Of a stretch of 64,000 nt of DNA, positions 34,604-44,429 are shown piece by piece; position 1 is the stretch's first letter; each line of letters opens with the position of its first letter. The DNA comes from Diphasiastrum complanatum (lineage: Eukaryota > Streptophyta > Lycopodiopsida > Lycopodiales > Lycopodiaceae). Both the position numbers and the translations under genes were made by a program. The DNA lies in contig CM055095.1 in NCBI GenBank assembly GCA_029204225.1, positions 32,985,732-33,049,731 of the forward strand, written 5' to 3'. The notes below the pieces were generated by a model, which searched no databases, was not told the origin of the DNA, and saw only the letters and a list, made by a program, of their open reading frames with translations.

Positions 34604-36403
34604 TCAAAATTGGTTCCTTCCAAATTTCATGTAGATGCTTGACCCTTGAGGCTCTCCTTCTTCATGTGCATGCTCCTCCATGAGAAAATAAAGATTTCTT
34701 TTTGATTTATTAGGATCACAAAGATCTAACATCATGTTACCATGATCTAGAGAATTAGACTCATCCAAATTGGCAAGACTATGCATGCTATAATAACAAA
34801 GTGTTTGCATCATATCTTCATACTTGTTTACCATGTTAATCTCAGATCCAATGAGGCTAAATACTTCATTATGGAGATAAGTGTCTTTAGAAGATGATTC
34901 ACTTACTCTCATAAAGAGTTTACAATTTGCCTCAATACAAATTTTCAAACTATGAGTGAACAAATCACTTTTGCTCTTATATGACTCAAGAGCATACATT
35001 TGATGAAATAACCATTTGCTTTCTAATTGATTTTGAATCAATTTCAACCTTTTAAGAACATCATCTATGTCCTCAAGAGAGACTTCATACTCAACTAGTA
35101 TGGCTTTACTCCAACTTTGAGATGCAAAGGTCTCACTAAAGCAAATTGATTCACCAAACGACATAAGAGAAGCAAGCATGAGATGCATACCACATGAGGT
35201 ATGCTCCTCTTTCCCTTGAAATGTGAGCCACATGGACTCAACCATGTTTCTTGAGATTCTTTTTGGAATCACAACTTGAGAAGGTCTCTCCTCCTCAATC
35301 CTTGACATACTTGAACTTTGAGAAGGACTCTCCTCCTCAATCCTTGGCACACTTGAACCTTGAGATGACTCCTTAAGATCCTCTTCATAATGCTCCTTTT
35401 TGATGGAAATCCGAGACCTCCATGTCTCAAAATGATCACAACAAGTATGACCATTCAATATGCACTTCCTATGATTATCAAGATTACTTGTGCTAGAAAC
35501 ATAAGTCCAAAAATCACCGCAACTTGGCATGATTTCTCCAAGATTAAAATCAAAAGGTATTTCCATCTCAATAAGGCTAACTACTTGCTTATGGATATAA
35601 GTGTCCACTTTGGATGCTTCACTTATTCTCATAAGAAGTTTACAACTTGCCTTTAAAATTGAACACTTACAATTTTTATGTTTATGAATGAACACATCAT
35701 TCATGATCTTATTGAAACCAAAAGATCCTACATTATGAAGATATTTCCATTTCCTTGACTTCATAACTAATGTAAGCTTACAAGGAAAACATATTTTGCT
35801 ATCTTTTAAGGCATCACACTCAACTAGCATTGCCTTAAGCCACCTTTGAGATACAAAAATCCCTTCAAAGCAAAATAGATCTTCATAAGTTGACATGAGA
35901 GCATAAATGAAACTATTTTCATTTTGTGATTGATGCTCCTTATTCTTGATTGATTTCTCTTGGATCATAACAATAAGTTTGAACTTATCTAAAGTTCCAA
36001 GGAAAATACTTTCCAAGGACATAAAATAAATCCAAGTTACTTTCATGAAAGTGACATCTATCTTTGCATCTTGAACCAAACAATGCACTTCCAGATAAAA
36101 AATTTCAAAAGATTTGACATGTGTTGTGATGGAATCTTGAAGACAAATCTTGCAAGTCCTTGTGAGACTCCAAGCCTCATTCACCTCGACCCCCTTGCTT
36201 TGGTTCTCCTTGGATGGATTGGTCTTCTTTTTGTAGCATCTTGAGAAAATATATCCTCCCTTGTTACAAAGGTTGCACTTAGGATCCTTTCTTTCCTTCA
36301 ATAGGATGCCACCTATTGATACTATGTGAATAAAAACCTGTGATATGATTCTAAAAATGTAATTTGTGACTCTCAAGAGACTAGATTTGAACATATTCAA
36401 CAA
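34604..36403 (-). CDS. Element A 599-aa protein, collapsed copia polyprotein
   Basis: A single uninterrupted frame. Residues 29-42 resemble the first residues of copia Gag and lead straight into a zinc-knuckle relic (Cys43, Cys46, Cys56; the His is Tyr51). Residues 97-147 follow the copia integrase core (SFEIFYLEVH... TWIYFMSLES... KFKLIVM), but the first catalytic Asp is Glu and the DDYSR block is lost. Residues 181-282 and 424-522 are two diverged copies of one unit that starts like the RT entry (SQRWLKAMLVECDAL) and ends in CKLLMRISEAS and HKQVVSLIEMEI. Between them is the copia pre-RT linker (WLTFQGKEEH, LMLASLMSF) and a short Glu/Ser repeat. Protease, DGGEY and YVDD are absent. No enzyme activity is expected; nucleic-acid binding or packaging is possible. 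Homologous frame at 4977-6312. Confidence 0.8.
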   Translation of the reverse strand: MLNMFKSSLLRVTNYIFRIISQVFIHIVSIGGILLKERKDPKCNLCNKGGYIFSRCYKKKTNPSKENQSKGVEVNEAWSLTRTCKICLQDSITTHVKSFEIFYLEVHCLVQDAKIDVTFMKVTWIYFMSLESIFLGTLDKFKLIVMIQEKSIKNKEHQSQNENSFIYALMSTYEDLFCFEGIFVSQRWLKAMLVECDALKDSKICFPCKLTLVMKSRKWKYLHNVGSFGFNKIMNDVFIHKHKNCKCSILKASCKLLMRISEASKVDTYIHKQVVSLIEMEIPFDFNLGEIMPSCGDFWTYVSSTSNLDNHRKCILNGHTCCDHFETWRSRISIKKEHYEEDLKESSQGSSVPRIEEESPSQSSSMSRIEEERPSQVVIPKRISRNMVESMWLTFQGKEEHTSCGMHLMLASLMSFGESICFSETFASQSWSKAILVEYEVSLEDIDDVLKRLKLIQNQLESKWLFHQMYALESYKSKSDLFTHSLKICIEANCKLFMRVSESSSKDTYLHNEVFSLIGSEINMVNKYEDMMQTLCYYSMHSLANLDESNSLDHGNMMLDLCDPNKSKRNLYFLMEEHAHEEGEPQGSSIYMKFGRNQF

Positions 36404-37988
36404 TCTAGAAGGATCTACAAAAGATCTAACTCACAAACCTAAGAATCAATTTCCACACTAATGACTAGTCACTTGGAAACTTTGCTTTGATCACTAAGAC
36501 AAAAGCACACAATCTTTGAATCAAATCACAGAAGAAATCAGATCCAATCTCCTATTGGACTCATCAAATACCAATGACTCTTTCTTTTGAAAATTGAAAT
36601 GAATATGAAAAGTTTTGACACCTAGATTTTCTTTTTCACTTGACTAGTTCTCTCAACACTTGAGATTCTTGAACAAAAGATAAGTTTTGTTTCAAACACA
36701 TTAAAATCAAACTTAATCACTTCTTTTGGACTCACTCTTGACCCAAATAATCTCACTCTTGAGATTTAGAATGAATTTGATTTGATTTGAAAACAAACTA
36801 TACCACCAATTTTTCACAAAGCTTAAAAATTTAGACAACTAGAGATTCACAAAGATCTCAACCATGCATGAATACTCAAATATGGACTCCTCCTCATTCT
36901 AGACATCCAATGGGATTACAAATTGACCCTCACACTCTCACAAAGAAAGTTGAATAGAACTAATTTGAGTTTCATACATACTATGTCAATATTTGCTCAA
37001 CAAATTGAATTCAATCACTCCGATTGGATTCCACCAATTACTCTACCTTTTAAGACTTGGAATGAAATTCAAAATCAAAAGTTGTGATTTTTCTCACTAA
37101 GATATTGTGCTTCAAAGAGCTAATACCACTTAGAAAGATTTGATCACCTAGGAGAAGACAAATTCTTCACCAATAACAACACATAATGAGTTTCTAGATC
37201 TTGCCCTCTACAAAGGAAGGAACTCTTAGAAAATTGGATCTCTCTCTACACATTTGCCATAGACACCTTAATGAATCTTTTCAAACCTTACAGTCACTCA
37301 AACAGATTGAGTAGGGTTGAACAATGTGACTTGGATCTCAATCTCTTTTCTAGAACTCTCAATTGAAACCAATCTATGTCAAATTCTACAAAAGATTTGC
37401 ATAGATGCTCTATATGCAATAGAAACTCTCAAAGGTTTCATTTGGAGGACAGATCCAAGGATGTTTTCTAGCAAATTGATGCTTCTAAACTTGACCCTAT
37501 CACTCTTGAACAAATCTAGAGTGATGGTACAATGGATTTTATCCTCTCACCTTGCATATCACTCCTTAATCTATGAATTTTGGCAAAATCTCTCTCAACT
37601 TCAACATGCACTCAAAAAATCAGAGAAAATCATTTAATGCTCCTAATTCAAGCTTCAATTTTAATTTTTTGGCTGATCTAATCCAAGAACTAATCAAGGG
37701 ATTAGATTCTCTATAGAAAATGCTTGATTTTGCACTAACAATCTCTCAAATTGGGTGTGTGTGTCAAAATGTACAAGTTTTTGAATTTTCTCAGCCAAAA
37801 TCGGAGCTGTACGGCCTCACACGTGTGAAAAGGGTTCCTACAGCCCACAACAAGATCTGGACCAAAAATTTTGAGGATAGCTATCAAATCCAACTCGCTA
37901 CACAAAATTTGACTAGTTTCCAAAAAATTGCTAATTTTGGCTTTGATTTGGATTAACCCTATCAATTTCAACAAAAACTCTTGTACTT
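36404..37988 (-). other. Element A untranslated leader
   Basis: About 1.6 kb between PBS and ORF, the counterpart of 3219-4976. Repeated modules ending in GAGTCCAATAGG-like phrases are present, with a perfect AATCTC/GAGATT hairpin at about 36763-36780. A palindrome TCACACGTGTGA lies at 37817-37828, about 160 nt downstream of the PBS. Confidence 0.65.
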
Positions 37989-38001
37989 GGCTCTGATACC
38001 A
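37989..38001 (-). other. Element A primer-binding site
   Basis: Minus strand TGGTATCAGAGCC, immediately adjoining the 5' LTR. Confidence 0.95.
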
Positions 38002-38833
38002 TGTGGAAAAAGGTACAAAAAGGACCAAGAGTGGATCCTAATCTGAACCTCAAGAGGGATTGGTTGTCAGATTACTTGATCTATCAATCTACTTGAGATT
38101 AAAATCAATCTAGATCAATTTTAGACACAAAATCCTAACAAGAACAATCATTAATTGAAGGTAGGTGTACTTTATGATTTCACACGTGTGAAACACTATC
38201 TGAGTACGGACTCCAACCTGAAAATCAAGCACACATTGATAGAACCTCAAAACAATCAAAACAAATGTAAACGAATGGAGAGAATCACTCAAAATTGCTT
38301 CCAAAACCAAGATTGGTGTCTCACATTGATTATGGCCAAATGTGGCTCTATATATACAATAAGTGGGAGCTCGTGGTACTAATCATCCCTATGATCCCAC
38401 ATGTGTGAAGTGCTTTGTCATATGATGATTCATCATGCAAAATTGACACTTGGACAAAACCTTCTATTTTGAGCACTTTTGGTCCATTTTCCTTCTATAT
38501 GGAGATCTACTTGGAAATCTTCTAGAAGTCAAAATTCGCCTACTTCAGCTTATTCCACACATGTGAGCTGTCCTCTACACATAGGATATGACACCTAACC
38601 AAAGGATGTGGCTCATGCAATCAATAGATTGATGCCATGTGTCATATGTCTAGAAAACTAGTTTTTGGCCTTTTTAGCCACTAGAACTTGAATTAAATCA
38701 TATGTACAACCTATATGATTATGGTACATGACAAGTACACTATTTTAACACGTGGGAACAGGCTCCACACAAATGTAATCATCCTATATACATGATTTTT
38801 GGCCTCTACCAAGCTTATTTTTGCATTTTCACA
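38002..38833 (-). repeat. Element A 5' LTR
   Basis: 832 bp; palindrome TTTCACACGTGTGAAA at 38178-38193; same TATA box as the partner LTR, at about 38345-38362. Confidence 0.95.
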
Positions 38834-38958
38834 AGTTTATCAACTTATGGAAGTTTCTATGTACTTGCCAAAAACCTAGATCTAACATGACTAGATTCAA
38901 TGTATCTCTTACCCAATTAGAGTAGGTCCAAATTCGACCTAATTCACCTATATACTTG

Positions 38959-39438
38959 CTAAAAAGAAATGTCCTTATTGACATAAAGAAATGTATTTCT
39001 AAGAGTATGATGCGGCGGCTTGCACCTCCAAGTTGGCATATATTTGTTCAAGATTTCCATGGAGGCTAAGTAAGATTTGTGAAGTTGGGTGTGTTGTGTC
39101 ATGGTTGCCTTGAGCTTTTGGGCCAATTGTTGGTAAGCAGCTGGCGGTATATGCGTTCTCTCAAGAATAGGAGGCGCAATAAATTCGGTGACACTGACTT
39201 GTCCCAATTGTTCCGTCATAGCAAAATGAAGATTATCACACATAAGTTGTTGCTAGTCTCGTTGAGAGGCGAGAGCATCATTAGCTGTTTGGAGCTCTCG
39301 AATAGATTGATCTTTGATCTGGATTTGAGCCTGCATTTGGTTAACAAGGAGTTGCAAATGTGTAAGCTGGAAAGTAGTAGTTTGTAGTTGCAATTGTATT
39401 GTGGATATTATTTCTACATAAATAAATGGGCCCGACAA
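38959..39438 (-). pseudogene. Unrecognised Gln-rich frame with one stop
   Basis: Minus-strand frame 39438-38959, interrupted by one in-frame TAG near 39253. The first half is heptad-like and rich in Gln and Leu (STIQLQLQTTTFQLTHLQLL, then MQAQIQIKDQSIRELQ), suggesting a coiled coil. The second half contains TEFIAPPILERTHIPP and LAQKLKATMTQHTQLH. I do not recognise a family. It may be part of a retroelement Gag or an exon of a decayed gene. Confidence 0.3.
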
Positions 39439-39594
39439 AAATGACTAAAATAAAACACAATTTTTAAGAAATAGAAAAAATTGATGTGAGGTCATGGCAT
39501 CCTGTGAGCGTAAGCCCATAATCCAATGAGCACACTTATAGAATGTTTTATCATAGAATAAAATAGACTTGGCCATGTAAATTAAATAATGTAG

Positions 39595-39780
39595 AAAGCC
39601 CAAAGTTTAAGTTATAAAGTTTCAAGTTTATAGTGAAGGCCAAATTGGTGGTAGGTAGGATGTGCTTCTTTGTGCACCTTAGAATTAGTTGTGTTTTCTC
39701 TGAAGGGCTAGGATTTTAATCCTTGTCTCAATGAAGTAGTCAATTAGCACGCGGGCAAGGGCCTCCCCAAGCATAAAAAG
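39595..39780. repeat. Dispersed repeat, first copy
   Basis: About 180 bp closely similar to 42864-43035 in the same orientation (shared AAGTTTCAAGTTTATAGTGA, AATTGGTGGTA, GGGCAAGGGCCTCCCCA). In front of a gypsy RT fragment it could be part of a gypsy LTR or leader, but no LTR ends were defined. Confidence 0.65.
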
Positions 39781-39924
39781 GCACCTTGTGTAATCCATTT
39801 TTATGCTTAATAGAGAGGAGGAGATTGTACCAGTTTGGCGATCCAAGCATCCTCATGTGCTTTGCTCACATTTCTTATGCTCTTGCCAATATTATCGTTG
39901 CAATCCTAATTATACAAAATTGAT

Positions 39925-40335
39925 CAAATAGGAGTTGTAGAAGTTGCTCGACGTCGATTTCATTTGTGAAATTGAGCATATAGAATGGGTATCGCTTATA
40001 GTTATACTACCTAAGAAGAACGACAAAATGTGAATTTGTGTGAATCTAAAGGCATTGAATGCGGTCATAAAGAAGGATTACTTTCCTTTACCCTTTACAA
40101 AAAGTGTCCTAGACCGAGTAGCTGGAGCAGAAGCCTACAATGTTCTAGACGGTTTCAGCAGCTACAATCAAGTAAAAGTTGTGTCTATAAGGTGATGTCG
40201 TTTGGACTTTGCAATGCCTTGAGCACCTTTGAAAGAGTTATGCAAACGACATTCAAAGAGTACCTGCAAAAGTTTCTGGAGATTTTCCTGGACGATCTGT
40301 GCGTGCATGGACCTAACAATGAGCACCTATTGTAA
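39925..40335 (+). pseudogene. Ty3/gypsy reverse transcriptase fragment
   Basis: Through stops and shifts it reads LLDVDFICEIEHIEWVS, VILPKKNDKM, VNLKALNAVIKKDYFPLPF, SVLDRVAGAEAYNVLDGFSSYNQVKV, then MSFGLCNALSTFERVMQTTF and FLEIFLDDLCVHG. These are the successive RT motifs of plant Ty3/gypsy, including the second catalytic block (FLDD). It is cut on the right by a tRNA-derived SINE. Confidence 0.85.
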
Positions 40336-40344
40336 AAAGTTTTT

Positions 40345-40435
40345 ACACTTGGTGTGTGTGGTCGGGGCTAGGGATTGGAACCTAGGACCTCCCCCATTCC
40401 GGTGGGGTGCTCTACCACGGAGCTACCTGGCCATT
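40345..40435 (-). mobile_element. tRNA-derived SINE-like sequence
   Basis: On the minus strand it reads GGTAGCTCCGTGGTAGAGCA (RNA polymerase III A box) and, about 30 nt later, GGTTCCAATCC (B box) followed by CTAGCCCCGACCAC, like a tRNA body. Its 3' side runs into ACACCAAGTG and an A/T run. A target duplication was not found. Confidence 0.7.
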
Positions 40436-40486
40436 TGTGTTCCTAGAGTGTTGTGCAGCAAGGGCTATAGCCTTGACACTTTCTAA

Positions 40487-41205
40487 CACTAATAAAGATG
40501 ATGAAAGATCTTTCATGGACATCACTTTATATAGACATCTTATAGGCTCCTTAATGTGGATTACTATCACTAGGCCTGATCTTAGCTTTAGTGTATGTAG
40601 ATTGAGTCAATACATGCAAGATCCCTTGAATATTCATTGGAAGGAAGCTACAAGGATATTGAGGTACATCTCGGGGTACACTAGACTTTGGTATTCTCTA
40701 TGGAGGAGATGTAATTGATTTGCATGTCTATAGTGATTCAAATTTTGCAGGTGACAAGAGAGATAGAAGATCAACAAGTGCATATGCAACTTTCATAGAT
40801 GATGGAGTAGTTTCTTGACTATCGAAGAAGCAAGAAACAATCTCACTCGCTTCAACCGAGGCCGAGTACAAGGCACTTACTACAACACCCAAGAAAGTGC
40901 TTTGGATCAAGAGACAATTGGTGGAGATAAAGACTATGGATTCAAAGGATGTACCAATAATCCATAATGACAACATTTCAGCTCAACATCTTGCATCAAA
41001 TCCAATCTTCCATGCAAGATCCAAACACACATATTTGTCATTGCTTTGTGAGGGAAAGGTTCAAGCAAAAGAGATCTCTTTGGAACACATATCGAGTAGT
41101 GAGTGTGTGGCTGATGTACTCACTAAACCTCCTCAGAGAGCAGCATTCATAAAGTTAAGAACCTCTCTTGGAGTGATTAGTAGATCTACGTTAGATCCAA
41201 ATTAG
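40487..41205 (+). pseudogene. Ty1/copia RT end and RNase H, family F
   Basis: 40487-40718 carries RHLIGSLMWITITRPDLSFSVCRLSQYM and HWKEATRILRYISGY. After a shift, 40728-41205 carries YSDSNFAGDKRDRRSTSAYATF, one stop, then SKKQETISLASTEAEYKAL, HNDNISAQHLASNPIFHARSKH and SSSECVADVLTKPPQRAAF. It resembles the RNase H of element C in order and wording but is a different family. Left of 40487 the RT core is missing. The stop codon is followed directly by the 3' LTR at 41209. Confidence 0.88.
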
Positions 41206-41208
41206 TTG

Positions 41209-41873
41209 TGTTAAAATTCACAAGCTAGTTTGGACCAATTTTGGTCATATGTATTGTAATTGGCCAAATAGCATAGGATGCTTTTCTAAAGCTTTATTAT
41301 ACATGTTACATTGTGGTGGCACCTTTGAGAAGAGGCCAAAAAGTGCATAGATAGGGTAGAAAAAAATAGGACCCAAAAATAGCATGCTTTTCATTGTTTT
41401 TGGATTTCGAGATCTAGACCCCTAATTAGGGTGGATATAATGATCAATTAGGTTAGATATTAGGGGTAGGTTATGATGAGTTTAGAGAAGACCTAAATGC
41501 TCAGATCTGAGCTACTAATGTATAAATATGTGATGATTTCTCCATCAATTTATGAGTAAAATTTTGGTTTTCCATCTACCAATGTTGTTGGTGATCCATA
41601 CGCTTGATATTTGCTATTTATATTGAGTACCTTGAAATTGTGAGATTGATTAGCAAGTTAAGGTACTGTACTCTGCCTGTGGTAGTTCGTACATTCACAC
41701 GTGTGAAAGAAATTGCAAGTGTTTGAGCCTTGTAGTGGAGTTCAAGCCAAGGGAAAGCTAGGAAACACTAAATTGGTTGGTGTTTTTGCTATAGGATCTC
41801 AATTGGATCCATTCAAGGTGCTTCCTCCATTATTTAAAACATTTATTGAAATCTTTTTTCTGCATTTTCAACA
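41209..41873 (+). repeat. Family F LTR, plus orientation
   Basis: 665 bp, TGTTAAAATTCAC...TTTTCAACA, followed directly by a primer-binding site. It lies after RNase H and also has a PBS on its far side, so like the family D LTR it joins the end of one copy to the start of another. Palindrome TTCACACGTGTGAA at 41694-41707. Confidence 0.85.
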
Positions 41874-41886
41874 TGGTATCAAAGCC
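41874..41886 (+). other. Family F primer-binding site
   Basis: TGGTATCAAAGCC, one base different from the common copia primer site. Confidence 0.8.
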
Positions 41887-41923
41887 ATGTTTGTGGGTGT
41901 GTTCCAGGCGGGCGGTAGCTAAA

Positions 41924-41975
41924 AAGGGCTATGCCTTGAGGGAAAGTGTAAGAAAGTGTCAAGGCTATAGCCCTT
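41924..41975. repeat. Hairpin in the spacer between two facing LTRs
   Basis: AAGGGCTATGCCTTGA (41924) and TCAAGGCTATAGCCCTT (41959) are reverse complements apart from one inserted base, with a loop of about 19 nt. The right arm and its continuation (GTTGTGCA, ACACAAATGG) recur in inverted orientation at 40433-40486. Confidence 0.75.
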
Positions 41976-42006
41976 GCACAACACTCTTGGAACACAAATG
42001 GGCGGA

Positions 42007-42707
42007 TGTTGAAAATATAGCAAAAAGAATTCAATATATGTTTGAAATGATGGAGGAAGCACCTTGAATGGACCCAATTGAGATCCTATAGCAAAAACAC
42101 CAACCAATTTAGTGTTTCCTAGCTTTCCCTTGGCTTGAACTCCACTACAAGGCTCAAAATCTTGCAATTGCCTTCACAATGTGAATGTACGGACTACCAC
42201 ATGAAGAGTACAGTACCTTAACTTGCTAATTAATCCCACAAATGCAAAGAAGTCAAATCAAATAGAAAATATCAAGCATATGGATCACCAACAACATTGA
42301 TAGAAGAAAAACCAATTTTTTACTCATATATTGATGAAGAATTCTTCACATATTTATACATGAGTAGCTCGGATCTGAGCATTTTAGAGCTTCTCTGGAC
42401 TCAACATAACCTAACCTAATAGGCCACTTGAAACACCCTAATTAGGGGTCAAGATTTAGAGATCTAGAAACAATGCGAAAATTGCTACTTTTGGCTCCTA
42501 CTTTTTCTTTAGCCTATCTATGCACTTGTTGGCCTCTATTCAAAGGTGCCATCACAATGTAACATAAAGAATAAAGCTCTTGAAAAGTATCCTATGCATA
42601 CTATTTGACCCGTGTGGCATCCAATTACATGGCCATCTTGCCAATCACAATACATATGACAAAAAACTAGTCAAGCTAGAATTGTGAAATTTTAACACTC
42701 CTCCTCA
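42007..42707 (-). repeat. Family F LTR, minus orientation
   Basis: TGTTGAAAATA at 42007 mirrors the end of the plus LTR. CACTCCTCCTCACG at about 42703 is the polypurine tract on the minus strand. The stretch matching 41735-41850 is nearly identical. It forms a large inverted repeat with 41209-41873, with a 133-bp spacer. Confidence 0.85.
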
Positions 42708-42863
42708 CGATTTAGCTTAGTGAGACTATCTTGGATCAATAGTTAATACATGCATAAAAATAGCATAATTTTCAGGTTCTTGTTGTGTGGAGTGAGTATG
42801 ATCACTCATCGTTGACATCATGAGTGAGTCCTCATGAAAACTCTCTTCCTCTTCTTGTCCAGC

Positions 42864-43035
42864 CCAAAGTCTAAATTGTAAAGTTTCAAGTTTATAGTGA
42901 AAGTCAAATTGGTGGTAAGTAAGATGTGCTTATTTGTGCACCTTAGGATTAGTTGTGTTTTCTCTTAAGGGCTAGGATTTCAATCTTTGCCTCAACGAAG
43001 TAGCCAATAGAAGCACAGGGGCAAGGGCCTCCCCA
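42864..43035. repeat. Dispersed repeat, second copy
   Basis: Direct repeat of 39595-39780, ending GGGCAAGGGCCTCCCCAGG. Confidence 0.65.
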
Positions 43036-43141
43036 GGAATAACTAGTATCGGAAGCCCAACGACAATAATTTTGATGATGAATTTGTATTTTAAATATTT
43101 TAGATAATTGTTTTGATTTGTGATTTGGAATAAAAAAAACT

Positions 43142-43740
43142 TTGAATGCCACCCAAAAGGAAGGCACAAAGGAGAGAAAGCCAATGTCACAGAATCATCG
43201 AAAGGATGTTGAGAAGAGTGACAGTGCCTTCACGATATTTGATGAAGAGTCAACCAGCTATGTGGAGCACAACTACGATATAGTGATTGACTCAGGAGCT
43301 ACATCGCACATAACCTGCAACAAGAATGTCTTGATCAACTACAAAACACTCGACAACAAAAGAACAGTGATACTGGGTGATGGGAACATACATGATGTCA
43401 AAGGCATTAGAACTCTACAGCTACATACACTATCGGGACATGCAGAGCTTCAAAGAGCACTATATGTACCAACACTAAGGCGAGATCTACTCTTTGTGTC
43501 GAGGATAGCCGATCTTGGAACACGAGTCATATTTGATGGAAACATATGCTGAATAATCGAGCAAAAATCAAATAAGCTACCGACTGTCGGATCCAGACAA
43601 GGAAATCTCTACCAAGCCAAAATCATCAGCAGCTACGATAGCATATTGAATGCATCTGAAAATGAAAATCATCTCTGAATCAGAAGAATCTATCATCTGA
43701 ATACAGTGGAGTTGCATGGAAAGTCCACTTAACTGAACTA
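43142..43740 (+). pseudogene. Ty1/copia protease region
   Basis: Frame 43142-43552 carries the retropepsin active site IVIDSGATSHITCNKNV and the flank TLDNKRTVILGDGNIHDVKG, then LQRALYVPTLRRDLLFVSRIADLG, and ends at a stop. Beyond it, SRQGNLYQAKI and further fragments continue in the same frame through stops. Gag is not recognisable upstream. The following integrase start is replaced by an LTR-like insert at 43850-44370. Confidence 0.82.
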
Positions 43741-43849
43741 ATTCACCTACCAGAGATCCACATGTGTAACTGCATGCATGGAGTCTCTATGACATGAGTA
43801 GAAAGGAGCTTGTAAGTGATCTGAAGATCACGAGTCTAGTGTCCCTGAT

Positions 43850-44370
43850 GAGAATCAGAATCGCGATTTGGATTTCGCAGTCCAATTCCCTCTTTCAATT
43901 CGGATGGAGTCCAGATGCGATCGCTGGACACTGCCAGTTGAATCACTCCTACAATCCTCTAGAATGTAGTCAGGCACTACTGATCTACGTTTATAAAGTT
44001 AATGCAACATTCAACATAGTTTCAACCAAGGTGCGGAATTCAAAATGAACAAGAAAACTCAGTCATGCGAATAGCAGCAGAAGCATTTGCATTTGAGATC
44101 AGACACAACAAGAATTGACATGTGCGCAAAGGCTACAATACTGTCTATTGATTTCTTTCTATTATTCTTCAAGCACTGCATGCATATCCACGTAGTGCGT
44201 CGGCGTGAGAGAGATACACTTCTCTCACGGATGTATGTCTCGCTTACTAGCGGACTTTTGGATCTCTGTGGATCCTGATCACAAAACTCGTCTCGCACGC
44301 AGGCGGACTTGTTGTCTGTATTTTTCGTCTTGATTGCTTACTAGCATCAGACTACTAGAACAGATCGATA
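43850..44370 (-). repeat. Family E-like LTR fragment
   Basis: Shares with the element E LTR, in the same order, GATCGCTGG-CACTGCC, CTCCTACAATCCT, GGCACTACTGATCTACGTTTA, CAAGCACTGCATG...ATCCACGTAGTGC, TGTCTCGCTTACTAGCGGAC and TCTCGCACGCAGG-GGACTTGT. It corresponds to the middle of that LTR only; both ends are missing. It interrupts the plus-strand copia body at 43142-45665, or is the scar of a family E insertion. Confidence 0.75.
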
Positions 44371-44429
44371 ACGACAACTTCGAAAGACAAGACACCGACA
44401 AGACATCGTGTGAAGCCTGATCTATCGTA

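Larger units (their letters stand above)
33579..38833 (-). mobile_element. Element A: complete non-autonomous LTR retrotransposon
   Basis: 5255 bp flanked by a perfect target duplication AGTTT (33574-33578 and 38834-38838), inserted in the family G LTR. LTRs: 33579-34403 (825 bp) and 38002-38833 (832 bp), TGTG...CACA. By eye they differ by roughly 15-20 substitutions plus an 11-bp indel (CCTCTACACAT present only at 38572), about 2%, so insertion was recent. The primer site is at 38001-37989 and a purine-rich TTGAGGAG lies before the 3' LTR. Inside are a leader of about 1.6 kb and one 599-codon ORF (34604-36403), with no functional protease, integrase or RT. It must be mobilised in trans, plausibly by a related copia. 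Two further copies, older and broken, are at 2360-6312 and 50205-51180. Confidence 0.93.
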
